Counted from the stretch's first letter, positions 1-7,840 are shown. The stretch is DNA of 64,000 nt from Chloroflexi bacterium UBA6077 (GCA_002436065.1 DIXP01000089.1:1-64000), one strand, 5' to 3'. A program made the numbers and translations. Notes: generated by a model from the letters alone, not told the origin.

Positions 1-2
1 AG

Positions 3-419
3 AACCACAAGATCAGGGTGTTGGGCAAGGGTCGGGACGGGGGCAAATGGCGATGGGTGCCGGTGAGTGACGAAGCCCTAGCGGCCATTGACGCGTACAA
101 GAGGGTCCGAGGCCCGAAAGTTGACGGCCTGTTCGTCACACGCATCAAGAAGCCATTCTCCAGGACCTCGCTGTACAACCTGTTGAGAAAGCTGGAGGCG
201 GAGGTGGGCATCACGGGGCTGCGGAGCAAGGTTCACGGCCTGCGCCACACCTTTGCTACAGAGTGGCTGAGGGCAGGCGGCGACCTCCTGAGTCTGCAAC
301 AAGCTCTTGGACACACCAACCTGGAGACCACCGCGATCTACGCCAGGGTCGCCTTCTCCGATGTGGCGCGCGTTCACCAGAAGGTGAGCCTAGGCAGCCG
401 ACTATCGGGAGGTGAGTGA
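3..419 (+). CDS. Tyrosine recombinase, C-terminal part (5' end outside window)
   Basis: The reading frame is open from base 3, so the gene begins upstream of the window and only about 138 C-terminal residues are seen. They form the catalytic domain of a XerC/D-type site-specific recombinase: HGLRHTFAT (the H-x-L-R-H box), then LGHTN, then the nucleophile tyrosine in TTAIYARV. Such enzymes cut and rejoin DNA through a 3'-phosphotyrosine. The stop overlaps the GTG start of a second recombinase, so the two are translationally coupled. The family is clear; the DNA target is not. Confidence 0.9.
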   Translation, partial: NHKIRVLGKGRDGGKWRWVPVSDEALAAIDAYKRVRGPKVDGLFVTRIKKPFSRTSLYNLLRKLEAEVGITGLRSKVHGLRHTFATEWLRAGGDLLSLQQALGHTNLETTAIYARVAFSDVARVHQKVSLGSRLSGGE

Positions 420-1354
420 TCATGGCACTGGCAGCAGTAGCTACCAGACCAACCAGGCAGACCACGCCCCGCGGCTCCGTCCAGTGGGCCGTCAACAACT
501 TCCTGCTAGACGCCAGGGCGCGGAACCTGACTCCTGAGACCATCGACTTCTACGGGCGCAAGCTGCGGCCCCTGACCGCCTACATGGAGGAGCAAGGCGT
601 GGAGCACGTGGAGAGCCTGACCCGAACCGACCTGACCGGCTACCTGGTGAGCCTCCAGGATGCCGGCAAGAGCGGGAGCAACGTCTACACCCATGCTTCG
701 GCCGCTCGGGCCTTCATCGGTTGGCTGGCCGAAAATGACATGCTGGATGCGACCATAGCGCGGCGCTTCAAGATGCCCAGGAAGGGCAAGCCGGAGCGGG
801 CAGTCTTCACGCGCCAGGAGTTGACCAGTCTCCTGGAGGCCGCGGGCAAGACGGCGCAGCCCGAAAGAGACGTCGCCATCCTGTCGGTGATGCTCGACTG
901 TGGCCTACGTGGCGGGGAGGTGGGCCGTACCCGTGATGATGACGTCGACCTCAACAGGATCTTGATCCACGGCAAGGGCCGGAAGGAGCGCTGGGTGCCG
1001 ATCAGCCCCACCACCAGGAAGGCTGTCCAGAAGTGGATCAAGCGGAGGGGCGAGAGCGAATGGTTGTTCATCACAGTTCGCAACGAGCCGATGGACCGTC
1101 AGACAGTCTACAAGCTCTTCCGGAGGCTGGGAGAGGTGACGGGGATTGATCCCTGCTATCCGCACATGATGAGGCGAGCGGTTGCCACTAGCTGGATCAG
1201 GGAGGGTGGCGACACGTTCACGTTGCAGAGTCTCCTCGGCCACAGCAGCCAGACTATGAGCAGGATCTACGTCCAGATGGCCGACGAGACGGTGCAGGAG
1301 AAGCACGCCAAACTCTCCTTGGTGGAGAAGATCAGGAGGGGTGGCCGTGGGTGA
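416..1354 (+). CDS. Tyrosine recombinase (XerC/D-like), second of a tandem pair
   Basis: This 312-residue protein has the usual two parts. An N-terminal SAM-like core-binding domain spans about residues 25-115. The catalytic domain follows, with the first Arg in DCGLRGGEVG, HMMRRAVATSW where H-x-L-R-H is expected, LLGHSSQTM and the nucleophile in RIYVQM. The H-x-x-R box reads H-M-M-R-R, a conservative variant. The start is GTG at 416, overlapping the previous stop; ATG at 422 is an alternative. Coupled recombinase pairs are common in integrative elements and may act as heteromers. The repeat pair at 1430-1518 lies just downstream. Confidence 0.9.
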   Translation: MIMALAAVATRPTRQTTPRGSVQWAVNNFLLDARARNLTPETIDFYGRKLRPLTAYMEEQGVEHVESLTRTDLTGYLVSLQDAGKSGSNVYTHASAARAFIGWLAENDMLDATIARRFKMPRKGKPERAVFTRQELTSLLEAAGKTAQPERDVAILSVMLDCGLRGGEVGRTRDDDVDLNRILIHGKGRKERWVPISPTTRKAVQKWIKRRGESEWLFITVRNEPMDRQTVYKLFRRLGEVTGIDPCYPHMMRRAVATSWIREGGDTFTLQSLLGHSSQTMSRIYVQMADETVQEKHAKLSLVEKIRRGGRG

Positions 1355-1429
1355 GGTGATCGACTTCCAGCAATGGCGACAGCAACGAGGCCAGTGACCA
1401 GGACGGCCGCCACAGAAGCCAGTCAGAGG

Positions 1430-1518
1430 AGCACGCCCACGCGGGGGAGGGCGATGTAGCTCAGTCTCGAGAGAAAGCGTCGGTGTAAACAGCACGCCCA
1501 CGCGGGGGAGGGCGATGT
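1430..1518. CRISPR. Two-unit CRISPR-like repeat with one spacer, no cas genes
   Basis: An identical 28-bp sequence occurs at 1430-1457 and 1491-1518, separated by 33 bp of unrelated sequence, so the period is 61 bp. A 28-29-bp repeat with 32-33-bp spacers is the geometry of type I-E arrays, and the repeat carries a C-rich/G-rich core (CCCACGCGGGGG). No third copy is found 61 bp to either side and no cas gene is in the window. It could equally be a recombinase-associated direct repeat. Confidence 0.35.
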
Positions 1519-1556
1519 GTAACACATAGGTGTCTAACACACACTGAGCGGAAGGC

Positions 1557-1604
1557 AGACGGAAGAAGGGCGAAGGGGGGTAACCTCTCGCCCTTCTTCC
1601 GTCT
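1557..1604 (+). terminator. Perfect 17-bp inverted repeat (terminator-like)
   Basis: Positions 1557-1573 and 1588-1604 are perfect reverse complements with a 14-nt loop. There is no U-run after the stem on either strand, so it may be a recombination or replication hairpin rather than an intrinsic terminator. Confidence 0.45.
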
Positions 1605-1691
1605 CATAGTGTAAACCTCATGGTTTATTCAGCTTTCATGTTCTGCTGGAATGCGTTAGGGCCACAGATCGCCAGCGAAAGGGTAGAGAAC

Positions 1692-2528
1692 ATGGCAGCG
1701 ATTGACCAGTTAGAGAACGGGCTGGCAGCCCTGGAGCAGGAACTAGCGAACCACATAAAGGAGGCCAAGCGGAAGGGATATCCTCTGGACGCCACCGCAA
1801 CCGAGGCCCTGCCATCGCGTCAAGTGCCATTCTCAGGCGGCTACACGACACGTAGCGGCCTTCAACCTGGTGGGTGGGGTGAGGGGACCTTCACTGGCAG
1901 CCAGGGGCATTCTGGCGCGTCTGCTAGGGGTAGGGGTAGGTCGAGGTTGGCTGAGCGTGGTCGCATATACACTAGTGGCTCTCCCATCCGTGACATGTAC
2001 AAAAGGGGGCTTCCATTCTTCCGGAAGGTCTGCAGGACTGCCAGGTATAGCCTATACTGCGACCATCAACGCCGCAGGTACAGCACACTGCTTTTAGTCC
2101 CCTCTGACTCGAGCGAAGATAGCCTCTTGCTGATGCTCCAGACCCTCGAGGAGCCTCATGTGTTGCTGATAGGGCAACTGCATGAGGACATCGTAGGAAT
2201 CTGGACAACCCTGGTTGAAGACAACAGGAACGTTGTTCTTACTGCCAAGTGTAGGCTCCACTACCTGGAGCGACATCCGGAGATAGCCGGCCACGAGCCC
2301 ACCCTTTGCGCTGCTTTGTTAGATCCTGATGAGATCCACCGGAACAAGAAGGACTGGCAGATGGGCATCTTCTACAAGAAGCTCGAGGATGGAGAGCACT
2401 ACCTACGAGTAGCGGTCTGTATGCAGGAGTCTCCAGGCAGACAGAAACACTCTGTGCTTTCGGCCCGAATCGCTGGCGAGGAAGAGGTTACCAAGGGGAG
2501 GGTAAGGCTAGTGTGGGCAAGGGAATAG
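1692..2528 (+). CDS. Hypothetical accessory protein, possible PBECR-type nuclease C-terminus
   Basis: The frame is open from 1620, but ATG 1692 gives a more natural start: a charged, probably helical N-terminus (about 30 residues), then a Gly/Ser/Arg-rich low-complexity stretch. The last ~110 residues look globular: HYLERHPEIAGHEPTLCAAL, then LLDPDEI, then a strand-rich tail ending near VRLVWARE. The order H...LL-DP-D-I...Y followed by strands resembles the phage/polymorphic-toxin PBECR nucleases (BECR fold). That resemblance comes from memory of the motif layout and is weak. A frameshift inside the low-complexity part is possible. The gene points away from the leftward replication module. 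Confidence 0.45.
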   Translation: MAAIDQLENGLAALEQELANHIKEAKRKGYPLDATATEALPSRQVPFSGGYTTRSGLQPGGWGEGTFTGSQGHSGASARGRGRSRLAERGRIYTSGSPIRDMYKRGLPFFRKVCRTARYSLYCDHQRRRYSTLLLVPSDSSEDSLLLMLQTLEEPHVLLIGQLHEDIVGIWTTLVEDNRNVVLTAKCRLHYLERHPEIAGHEPTLCAALLDPDEIHRNKKDWQMGIFYKKLEDGEHYLRVAVCMQESPGRQKHSVLSARIAGEEEVTKGRVRLVWARE

Positions 2529-2622
2529 CCGCCTGGCGGTGCTGCCAACTCCGCATCTCGTCGTAGCCAGTGGCTGGTGTAGTGGGCAGACTCTCTACTT
2601 CAGGCGGCTAGGTTCCACAGTC

Positions 2623-2643
2623 ATCGTATCACCAGGATACGAT
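2623..2643. repeat. Short perfect hairpin in the 2529-2790 gap
   Basis: ATCGTATC at 2623-2630 and its complement at 2636-2643 flank a 5-nt loop. The gap lies between convergent genes and holds nothing else recognisable; the hairpin may be a weak bidirectional terminator. Confidence 0.3.
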
Positions 2644-2790
2644 TTGTCAAGAAGGACGTTGGCCCTCATGACGTTGACTGCTGGTCCCAATTGCACATGC
2701 CGCAAGATTCTTTCCAGGCAACGGTGTTGACGATAGTGAGCCTGCCCCCTGGACGCACGGCCAAAAGGCTAGGCGGCTGGCTAAGGAGCG

Positions 2791-3240
2791 CTATCGACCA
2801 CACTCCCGTAGCTGTTCCTTCAGTCTCTCAATCTCGGGTTCCAACTCGTACTGCACACGATACTCATGCTTTCTAACACTCGTCTCCAGGGCCTTGATCT
2901 TGTCCAGTTTGCCCTGATACCAGATACCAAGCCGGGAGAGACCCCACAAGGTGGGAAACACAAAGAGGAGGACATACGCGAAGAATGGGTTCCATGTGGA
3001 AGTCATCCCCATCGATGCCCCGAGACCGGCACCCAGGGCAAGCATCATGTAGATCCCTACTGAGCAGTCGATGACCTTGGGGGTAATCCTGGCTATCCAT
3101 CCCAATACACTCTGCAGGATGGAGGCTCGCGGAGGTGGGGCGTACATCTTGGCCAGAAGGGCTTTGACCTCTGCCCTCGTCCTGGCCGATGGTCCCGCTC
3201 CTCCGAGCGGCTCACTTGATTCGTCGGTAGGGCTCGTCAT
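2791..3240 (-). CDS. Small membrane protein with C-terminal coiled coil
   Basis: This ~149-residue protein starts at ATG 3240, preceded by GGAGGAAGG at good spacing; a start at 3258 would lack this site. A polar N-terminus leads to two hydrophobic segments, the first through VIDCSVGIYMMLALGAGLGA and the second through FFAYVLLFVFPTLWGL. A heptad-like charged tail follows (KIKALETSVRKHEYRVQYEL and onward). The layout of two TM helices plus a coiled coil recalls small phage or plasmid membrane proteins such as holin- or spanin-like proteins, but no family is recognised. It is last in the leftward module. Confidence 0.6.
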   Translation of the reverse strand: MTSPTDESSEPLGGAGPSARTRAEVKALLAKMYAPPPRASILQSVLGWIARITPKVIDCSVGIYMMLALGAGLGASMGMTSTWNPFFAYVLLFVFPTLWGLSRLGIWYQGKLDKIKALETSVRKHEYRVQYELEPEIERLKEQLRECGR

Positions 3241-3303
3241 AGATTGCCTTCCTCCCACCAGCCCGGGGAGTCATCCCAGCTACTACCTACCCTTGCCATC
3301 AGT

Positions 3304-3531
3304 TTACTGCGCTTCGTCGTCCTCGTCATCACCCAGCTGGGCCAGGTACTTGGCTGGGTCCAGGCCGATCATGGGGCATACCTGCTTGACCACCGCTTTC
3401 ATGTCTACCTTCTTGCCTGCGCCCATGTCCTCTATGGCCTGGAATAGGATCGCCTGCCCCTCCATCTCTATTTGGATGGATAAGCACTCGGCTATCAGCT
3501 CTTCCCTGGTGCGCTTTGGCTGTTCGGTCAT
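3304..3531 (-). CDS. Small acidic hypothetical protein
   Basis: This 75-residue protein has a good ribosome site (TAGGAG, 4 nt before ATG 3531). It is mostly helical by composition and ends in an acidic tail (GDDEDDEAQ). No family is recognised. It sits co-directionally between the membrane protein and the HTH protein, which supports its being real. Confidence 0.55.
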   Translation of the reverse strand: MTEQPKRTREELIAECLSIQIEMEGQAILFQAIEDMGAGKKVDMKAVVKQVCPMIGLDPAKYLAQLGDDEDDEAQ

Positions 3532-3612
3532 TGTACTCCTACCAATCTGGCCTCAAGGGCCGCTATCTGTCTGTTTCGGTCTCATCCATTGGGATGCGTG
3601 TCTGTTCGGCTC

Positions 3613-4083
3613 TTAGGAAGCGGTCGGGCTGTTTCCGCATGCCTCTCTGAATGCCGCGAGTAGGATTCGCCCTTCACTCTGGCCGGGCGGCTGTGCTGGT
3701 GGCCTTGCGTTCATCTCCTTCGAGAAGACGGCCAGCTTGTCGGCCCAAATGCCCCCTGTTACACTTAGGTCTCTCAGCTGCCCTACCGTCAGAGCCTGTA
3801 TCTGCTTCTGGTCCTCCAGGATGGCGGTTACTCGCTGCTCAACGATGTTGCCGATGCTCCCGACGATGGCGGCCGCCCGCTGGATCAACTCCCACTTGCC
3901 GGCCTCGGCTGCCTCCTCCACCATGGCCGCTAGCTCGGGATCATCCTTAACGTCGGCTCTCCACTGCTTCAAGGTACGGGGTGCGATGCCCATTCGCTCG
4001 GCTGTTTGCGTCACCTTGCCCGTAGCCTCGGCCATGGCCATGGCTGCTATCTTTTTATCCTTGTCGAACTTACTGATGCCCAT
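3613..4083 (-). CDS. Terminase-small-subunit-like HTH protein
   Basis: This 156-residue protein has a helix-turn-helix near residues 22-45: TGKVTQTAERMGIAPRTLKQ then WRAD. Together with the following acidic helix this is the layout of phage terminase small subunits (phBC6A51-like), which recognise packaging sites. Transposase-type HTH proteins look similar. The middle (residues ~65-125) is predicted helical and the C-terminus is Pro-rich. No large terminase subunit is visible, so packaging is not proven, and it may be a regulator of the element. Confidence 0.55.
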   Translation of the reverse strand: MGISKFDKDKKIAAMAMAEATGKVTQTAERMGIAPRTLKQWRADVKDDPELAAMVEEAAEAGKWELIQRAAAIVGSIGNIVEQRVTAILEDQKQIQALTVGQLRDLSVTGGIWADKLAVFSKEMNARPPAQPPGQSEGRILLAAFREACGNSPTAS

Positions 4084-4119
4084 GGTGCCTCCTATCTGAT
4101 GGCCCGCTGATATGTCCTG

Positions 4120-5373
4120 CTAAAACACTGCCTGCACATCGCGAAGCAGCTCCAAGGGGTCGTCGTATACCGACTGCTCGCCTCTCCCCTGGTTGGCATA
4201 TAGTGGCGCTCCCCCTTCGTCGCCGCGCCATGCTCGATTGATGATGCTACTCAGGGCCCGGTCCCGCTGTCTATGGCCGGTGATGGTGTATGTTGCAGCG
4301 CAGAGCGGCTGGCTCTTCAAAGCCTGGAGGAACAGGCCCCAGCGATGGCCGGGGGACAGGATGTCCACCAGCAGGCCGGCCAACATAGAGCAGTCGTTGA
4401 CCGCTAGCCGGTGTTCACGTTCAGGGTTGTAGGGCAGGATGGCCGTCGCGGTTGGGTGCTTCCAGTAGTAATCCTCCAGCATCCACATAGCCAGGGCGCG
4501 GGTAGTATCATCCTCAGTAGTCCCCGCAGCCTCGATGCGAGACGCGATGTTCTCCTTGATCCTGGGGTGATTAGGGGACACGAAGAACAGACATCGGCCC
4601 AGGTCGGAGATCTTCCAGGTGGAGCCGAAGCGAAGGACGTTCCGCGCATGGCTGCTCCACCTGTAAACTTGCCTGGAGTGCAGCCAGGCCACTGCCTTAC
4701 AGGCAATGGTGAACACAGAGAGGGCATCGCCGATTGGCAGGGATCGGTAGCATCGCTTCCTCAGCAGATCCTCGAGTGTGCCGTCAGGTGTGTACTCCCT
4801 AGCTACCCACTCATCCCCTCGCTCCGATATCCCCGTGTCGTAGATCCTGATGATGGACGGGTGCCAGTCATCGCCCAGTACCGAGAGGGCCAGGGCATCG
4901 CCGCGCCGTGGTATCTTGATCGTCACCTCCTGGCCGGTCTCGACGTGCCGGGCGTGCAGTGCCCTCCCATCGCCACCCTGCCCGAGGTAGAGGTCTGCCA
5001 GGTAGGGACCGAAACGTCTTGGCTCCCTCAACTTCCACCGACCAATATCCTCCCTCCTAGGCGTTCGGGTGTGCCGTCGCGCCTCGCTGATGGTAGGGAA
5101 CACGACGTCCAGCCATACCAGGGCGTTCTCATGAGTGGGATCGCGCCAGAAGCTGGTAACTGCCGTCTCCGCGCTCCAGTGCCTACGGTCCTCGGGCCAG
5201 TGCAATGGCTGGCCCCACTCGCACAGCAGCGTCTGCGCCTGGATAGCTCTTTCCTCGGGTGACGCATCGGGAGCTAGCCTCTCCAGGAAAGCATACAGTT
5301 CGGGCGGGGTAGCCCCCGATGGTAGAAGCCTCTCCCCCTCCAGATCCCTCAGTGCGGTCGCTGCCTCGCTCAC
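4120..5373 (-). CDS. Protein with pseudokinase-like domain
   Basis: This is a 417-residue protein. Residues ~120-340 follow the eukaryotic-type protein kinase pattern: a degenerate Gly loop (LGQGGDG), the VAIK-like VTIKIPRR with Lys153, a hinge region (VAREYTPDGTL), a catalytic-loop equivalent after LHSR, and DLG for DFG at 257-259. In the catalytic loop the HRD triad reads Arg238-Trp239-Ser240, and the usual Lys two positions on is His242. Asn245 and Asp257, the metal ligands, are kept. The catalytic base is therefore missing and the protein is probably a pseudokinase or a very divergent kinase. The first 110 residues are unassigned. GTG 5373 overlaps the previous stop (GTGA), so the two are coupled. 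Confidence 0.65.
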   Translation of the reverse strand: MSEAATALRDLEGERLLPSGATPPELYAFLERLAPDASPEERAIQAQTLLCEWGQPLHWPEDRRHWSAETAVTSFWRDPTHENALVWLDVVFPTISEARRHTRTPRREDIGRWKLREPRRFGPYLADLYLGQGGDGRALHARHVETGQEVTIKIPRRGDALALSVLGDDWHPSIIRIYDTGISERGDEWVAREYTPDGTLEDLLRKRCYRSLPIGDALSVFTIACKAVAWLHSRQVYRWSSHARNVLRFGSTWKISDLGRCLFFVSPNHPRIKENIASRIEAAGTTEDDTTRALAMWMLEDYYWKHPTATAILPYNPEREHRLAVNDCSMLAGLLVDILSPGHRWGLFLQALKSQPLCAATYTITGHRQRDRALSSIINRAWRGDEGGAPLYANQGRGEQSVYDDPLELLRDVQAVF

Positions 5374-5567
5374 TTCTCCCCCTGTGCCGACGGCGCCCGC
5401 GGTGGTACTGGTATCGACGGTGCTCGCTTAGGCGTGTCCTGCTCCTCATGACTGCCGCCGCGCAGGATATCCCCCAACACGTCGGTAGCCACTTTTCCCC
5501 CCTCATACAGGGTTCCGGCCACCGCTGTCGCCAACAAGGCCTCTTGAGCTTGCCAACTCATACCCAT
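5370..5567 (-). CDS. Small hypothetical protein upstream of the pseudokinase-like gene
   Basis: About 65 residues. A short hydrophobic segment (LLATAVAGTLYEG) is followed by a Pro-rich tail. AGGAG lies 8 nt before the ATG at 5567, so this start is preferred over ATG 5573, where the spacing is only 2 nt. The stop overlaps the start of the next gene. No family is recognised; a membrane or partner role with the pseudokinase-like protein is inference from the coupling. Confidence 0.5.
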   Translation of the reverse strand: MGMSWQAQEALLATAVAGTLYEGGKVATDVLGDILRGGSHEEQDTPKRAPSIPVPPRAPSAQGEK

Positions 5568-5586
5568 GTTCATATCTCCTTTGCTA

Positions 5587-5961
5587 CTATGCTGCCCCTG
5601 GCCATCTCCCCCGCAACTGGTCAGCGGGTGGACTGGGCCTAGTGGGTCGCTTACATCCGATTTGTCCCAACGGTTCGCACTTCCAGGTGGAGACGTTCAG
5701 CCCGTGGCGTTTCTCACCCGTGGCCGTCTCCCATTCCGATGCAGTCAACGCCCCCTCGATGTAGACTTCATCTCCCTTCTTGAGGATCTCGGCCAGCTGC
5801 TCGGCGCGTTCCTTCCAGACTGTCACCCGGAGCCATGTGGCGATGCCCTTCTTGTCAGTCACCACCAGGCCGAATGACAGGGCCGCGGTCCCACTGGGCG
5901 TGTATTTCAGATCGTCCGGCTGGCTTATTCTGCCCTCACAGGCTACGTGTATCCCGTCCAT
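5587..5961 (-). CDS. ssb: Single-stranded DNA-binding protein (short SSB)
   Basis: This 124-residue OB-fold protein begins with a strand (IHVACEGRISQPDDLKYTPS) and continues with WLRVTVWKERAEQLAEILKK then GDEVYIEGAL, the SSB hallmark pattern, and ends with RHGLNVSTWK. It coats single-stranded DNA during replication and recombination. The tail after the OB fold is short and lacks the acidic DDDIPF-type tip that recruits host partners. The gene sits with the primase and the helicase-like ATPase, as part of the element's own replication set. Confidence 0.85.
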   Translation of the reverse strand: MDGIHVACEGRISQPDDLKYTPSGTAALSFGLVVTDKKGIATWLRVTVWKERAEQLAEILKKGDEVYIEGALTASEWETATGEKRHGLNVSTWKCEPLGQIGCKRPTRPSPPADQLRGRWPGAA

Positions 5962-6189
5962 CTAGCCCGCCTCCGCCAGGGAGAATGCCGGCTGGCAGTC
6001 GCAGACACCCCCAGCGAATAGCCCACAGGCCTCGCCGTGGCGAACCTCCAACCTGTAGACGCCACCCTTCTGTAGGCCGTCGAAGGCTCCGGAGGTCAAC
6101 AACTCCTCGAGACCGCGAGAGTAGTTGTGCTGCTTCGCCTCCACCGCGGGGGCCTGCCCCGTCCGTATCAGGAGCGCGTTGCCCTTCAT
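5962..6189 (-). CDS. Small hypothetical protein (replication module)
   Basis: About 75 residues. The frame is open further upstream, but ATG 6187-6189 overlaps the stop of the preceding gene (ATGA) and is preferred. The C-terminal half has two Cys near GVCDCQP and a pattern (GGVYRLEVRHGEACGLFAGG) that could bind metal. No family is recognised. The coupling places it in the primase-SSB operon. Confidence 0.5.
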   Translation of the reverse strand: MKGNALLIRTGQAPAVEAKQHNYSRGLEELLTSGAFDGLQKGGVYRLEVRHGEACGLFAGGVCDCQPAFSLAEAG

Positions 6190-6566
6190 GCTGCCGCCTC
6201 GGCTAGATCCGTCTCGGGGATCTCCGTTTCCTGCAACCGCTGCAGCTTCTCCCAGAGCATCAGCCCTTCTCCAACCAGGTCGCCGATCTCCTTCCACTGC
6301 CGTTCCGTCAGGGCCCGGGCCGCGTCATTCCCGAACAGCTCGTTTACCTCGGCCGCTGGCACTAGCTCCCCCACTCTCTTATCGATGGCCGCGCACCTGG
6401 CCTCCAGGGCCAGGGCTTCCAGGAGCTGGGCCTTGCATCGCTTCATAGCCGCCACTGTCGCCAGCGTCAGGGCGCCACGCGGGGCTGTAACCTTCAGTTG
6501 CCCAGCGTCCACCGCGAGCACCACGCCATGACCTTGAAGCCGTTCGCGCAGTTCGGCGAGCTTCAC
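6186..6566 (-). CDS. TubC-N docking-domain-like protein
   Basis: This 126-residue protein has residues 1-50 (LAELRERLQGHGVVLAVDAG, then LKVTAPRGALT, then KAQLLEALA) matching the small helix-strand-strand-helix fold first described as the TubC N-terminal docking domain. That fold is often found beside primases in phages and integrative elements. The rest is helical (ERQWKEIGDLVGEGLMLWEK). Both ends overlap neighbours by 4 bp, with the primase upstream and the 75-residue protein downstream, which suggests co-translation. A role as an adaptor for the primase is inference. Confidence 0.6.
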   Translation of the reverse strand: MKLAELRERLQGHGVVLAVDAGQLKVTAPRGALTLATVAAMKRCKAQLLEALALEARCAAIDKRVGELVPAAEVNELFGNDAARALTERQWKEIGDLVGEGLMLWEKLQRLQETEIPETDLAEAAA

Positions 6567-7645
6567 AGCAACACCTCCTCATAATCGGGCTCTGGTTCCG
6601 AGCCCACTTCGGGTTCTGGCGTGGCCAGCGCCAGGTCTAGCCAGGCCCGAAGGTTCCCCCCTGCCTTCACGAAGTCCCCCAGGTCCTTACCCTCCCCCTC
6701 GAGCAAGGGCAGCCTGAGCCGTTTGGACCTGGCCGACCACGCCCACTTGCCGGCCCCTTCCTGGCCCGAGGGGTCCAGGTCGTAGCAGATCCATTGGCGA
6801 GCGTAGGAAGCCAGGTAGGGCAGCCATCGGCCGGAGGGCTGGACGTTGCAGCTTCCGAAGGTCGCCACGTCCACCAGGTCGCCCGCCTCCTGCCAGGCAA
6901 GCATCATGTCTAGCTCCCCCTCGACCAGGAGCAGATCGGCCTTGCCGGTGGGTCTGCCCAGCATTGCCTTCTTCCGCGAGCCCCCCACCGCCCTGTATCG
7001 CTTCGTGTGGTCCTGGACGGGGCGACGCACGTTCACCAGCCAGGGGAGCCCGTCGAAGGCGATGCCAGGTATGGTGATCCCGTGGCAGACCCACAGCCCC
7101 TCGACGTAGCGGCCGCGCTGGGTCTCGCCATCGGCCAGCATCCGCTCCCGTTTCGCAGGGTTGAAACCGAGCCGCCAGCTTCGCAGCGTCCCATCGTTGA
7201 AGCCGCGATTCCGTAGCCAGTCCAGGGCCTTTGCCCCCTCTTCGGTCCACAGCCGGGCCTCGCAGTCGGCAACGATAGCCACAACCTTGGCACGCCAAGT
7301 ATCGAGGGGTTCGGTATCCTCCGGAATCTCCGGCAGCGAAAGCTTCGCGGCTTTCCCGTCAGGTTGCGGGTTCGCCCCCAGTCGCCTGCAGGCCTCCAGG
7401 AAGTCCACTCGATCGCGCATCATCACGTAGTCAATGGCGCTACGCCATCGGCCATCAGGAAAGCAGATCCGGCAGAACCATAGGCCTGTAGCCGGCTGGA
7501 CGTGGATCCGGTGCCCGCTCTTGCAGAGGGGGCAGGGGCCGACGTACTCGCCCCCGCGAGTGCTCGCGTGCCTGCGCAGGGTAACGTCCTGGCCCACCAG
7601 GGAGAGGAGGTCAGTCTGCTGTTTGATGGCTGCTACGTCGATCAT
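6563..7645 (-). CDS. DnaG-type DNA primase (CHC2 zinc finger plus TOPRIM)
   Basis: This 360-residue phage/plasmid primase has an N-terminal zinc finger: Cys38 and Cys41 in CPLC, His45/His48, and Cys58 and Cys61 in FCRIC. The catalytic TOPRIM part follows: LLLVEGELD with the conserved Glu near residue 240 and CYDLDPSG with the Asp pair near 290. It would synthesise RNA primers for the element. It is shorter than chromosomal DnaG and lacks the C-terminal helicase-binding domain; the RepA-like ATPase is encoded separately just upstream. The gene overlaps the next one by 4 bp. Confidence 0.85.
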   Translation of the reverse strand: MIDVAAIKQQTDLLSLVGQDVTLRRHASTRGGEYVGPCPLCKSGHRIHVQPATGLWFCRICFPDGRWRSAIDYVMMRDRVDFLEACRRLGANPQPDGKAAKLSLPEIPEDTEPLDTWRAKVVAIVADCEARLWTEEGAKALDWLRNRGFNDGTLRSWRLGFNPAKRERMLADGETQRGRYVEGLWVCHGITIPGIAFDGLPWLVNVRRPVQDHTKRYRAVGGSRKKAMLGRPTGKADLLLVEGELDMMLAWQEAGDLVDVATFGSCNVQPSGRWLPYLASYARQWICYDLDPSGQEGAGKWAWSARSKRLRLPLLEGEGKDLGDFVKAGGNLRAWLDLALATPEPEVGSEPEPDYEEVLL

Positions 7646-7729
7646 GGCTGCATCTCCGAGAAACCTGTCAATTTGTCACCTGTCACCCATATACGGTGGG
7701 TTTGCCCTCACGGCCTTTGTGGGAGCAAG

Positions 7730-7840
7730 TTCCCCCTTCCCCCAAGGTTCCCCCTAAGTTCCCCCAAGAGGGAGCCTGAAACCGGAAGAAAGTTCCCCTC
7801 ACTTCCCCCGTGTGTCTATAGACACGGGGGAATGGGGGAA
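7730..7840. repeat. Iteron-like cluster with palindrome (candidate replication origin)
   Basis: In about 110 bp the heptamer TTCCCCC occurs at 7730, 7737, 7748, 7759 and 7803, with a six-base version at 7793. It is inverted (GGGGGAA) at 7826 and 7834. The palindrome GTGTCTATAGACAC (7812-7825) sits between the C5 and G5 blocks. The cluster lies between the primase and the RepA-like ATPase, a normal place for an origin or operator in self-replicating elements. Confidence 0.5.

Larger units (their letters stand above)
1355..1691. other. Intergenic region with repeat pair and hairpin
   Basis: No convincing gene is seen. An 18-codon frame (GTG at 1341 to TGA at 1395) overlaps the end of the recombinase and could be a vestigial third reading frame. 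The 28-bp repeat pair and the 17-bp hairpin are listed separately. The word GTGTAAAC occurs at 1483-1490 and again at 1609-1616. Confidence 0.5.

Noticed and set aside
2539..2876. Two short plus-strand frames (63 and 61 codons)
   Set aside because: No ribosome site, no recognisable sequence, and the second overlaps the membrane-protein gene on the other strand.
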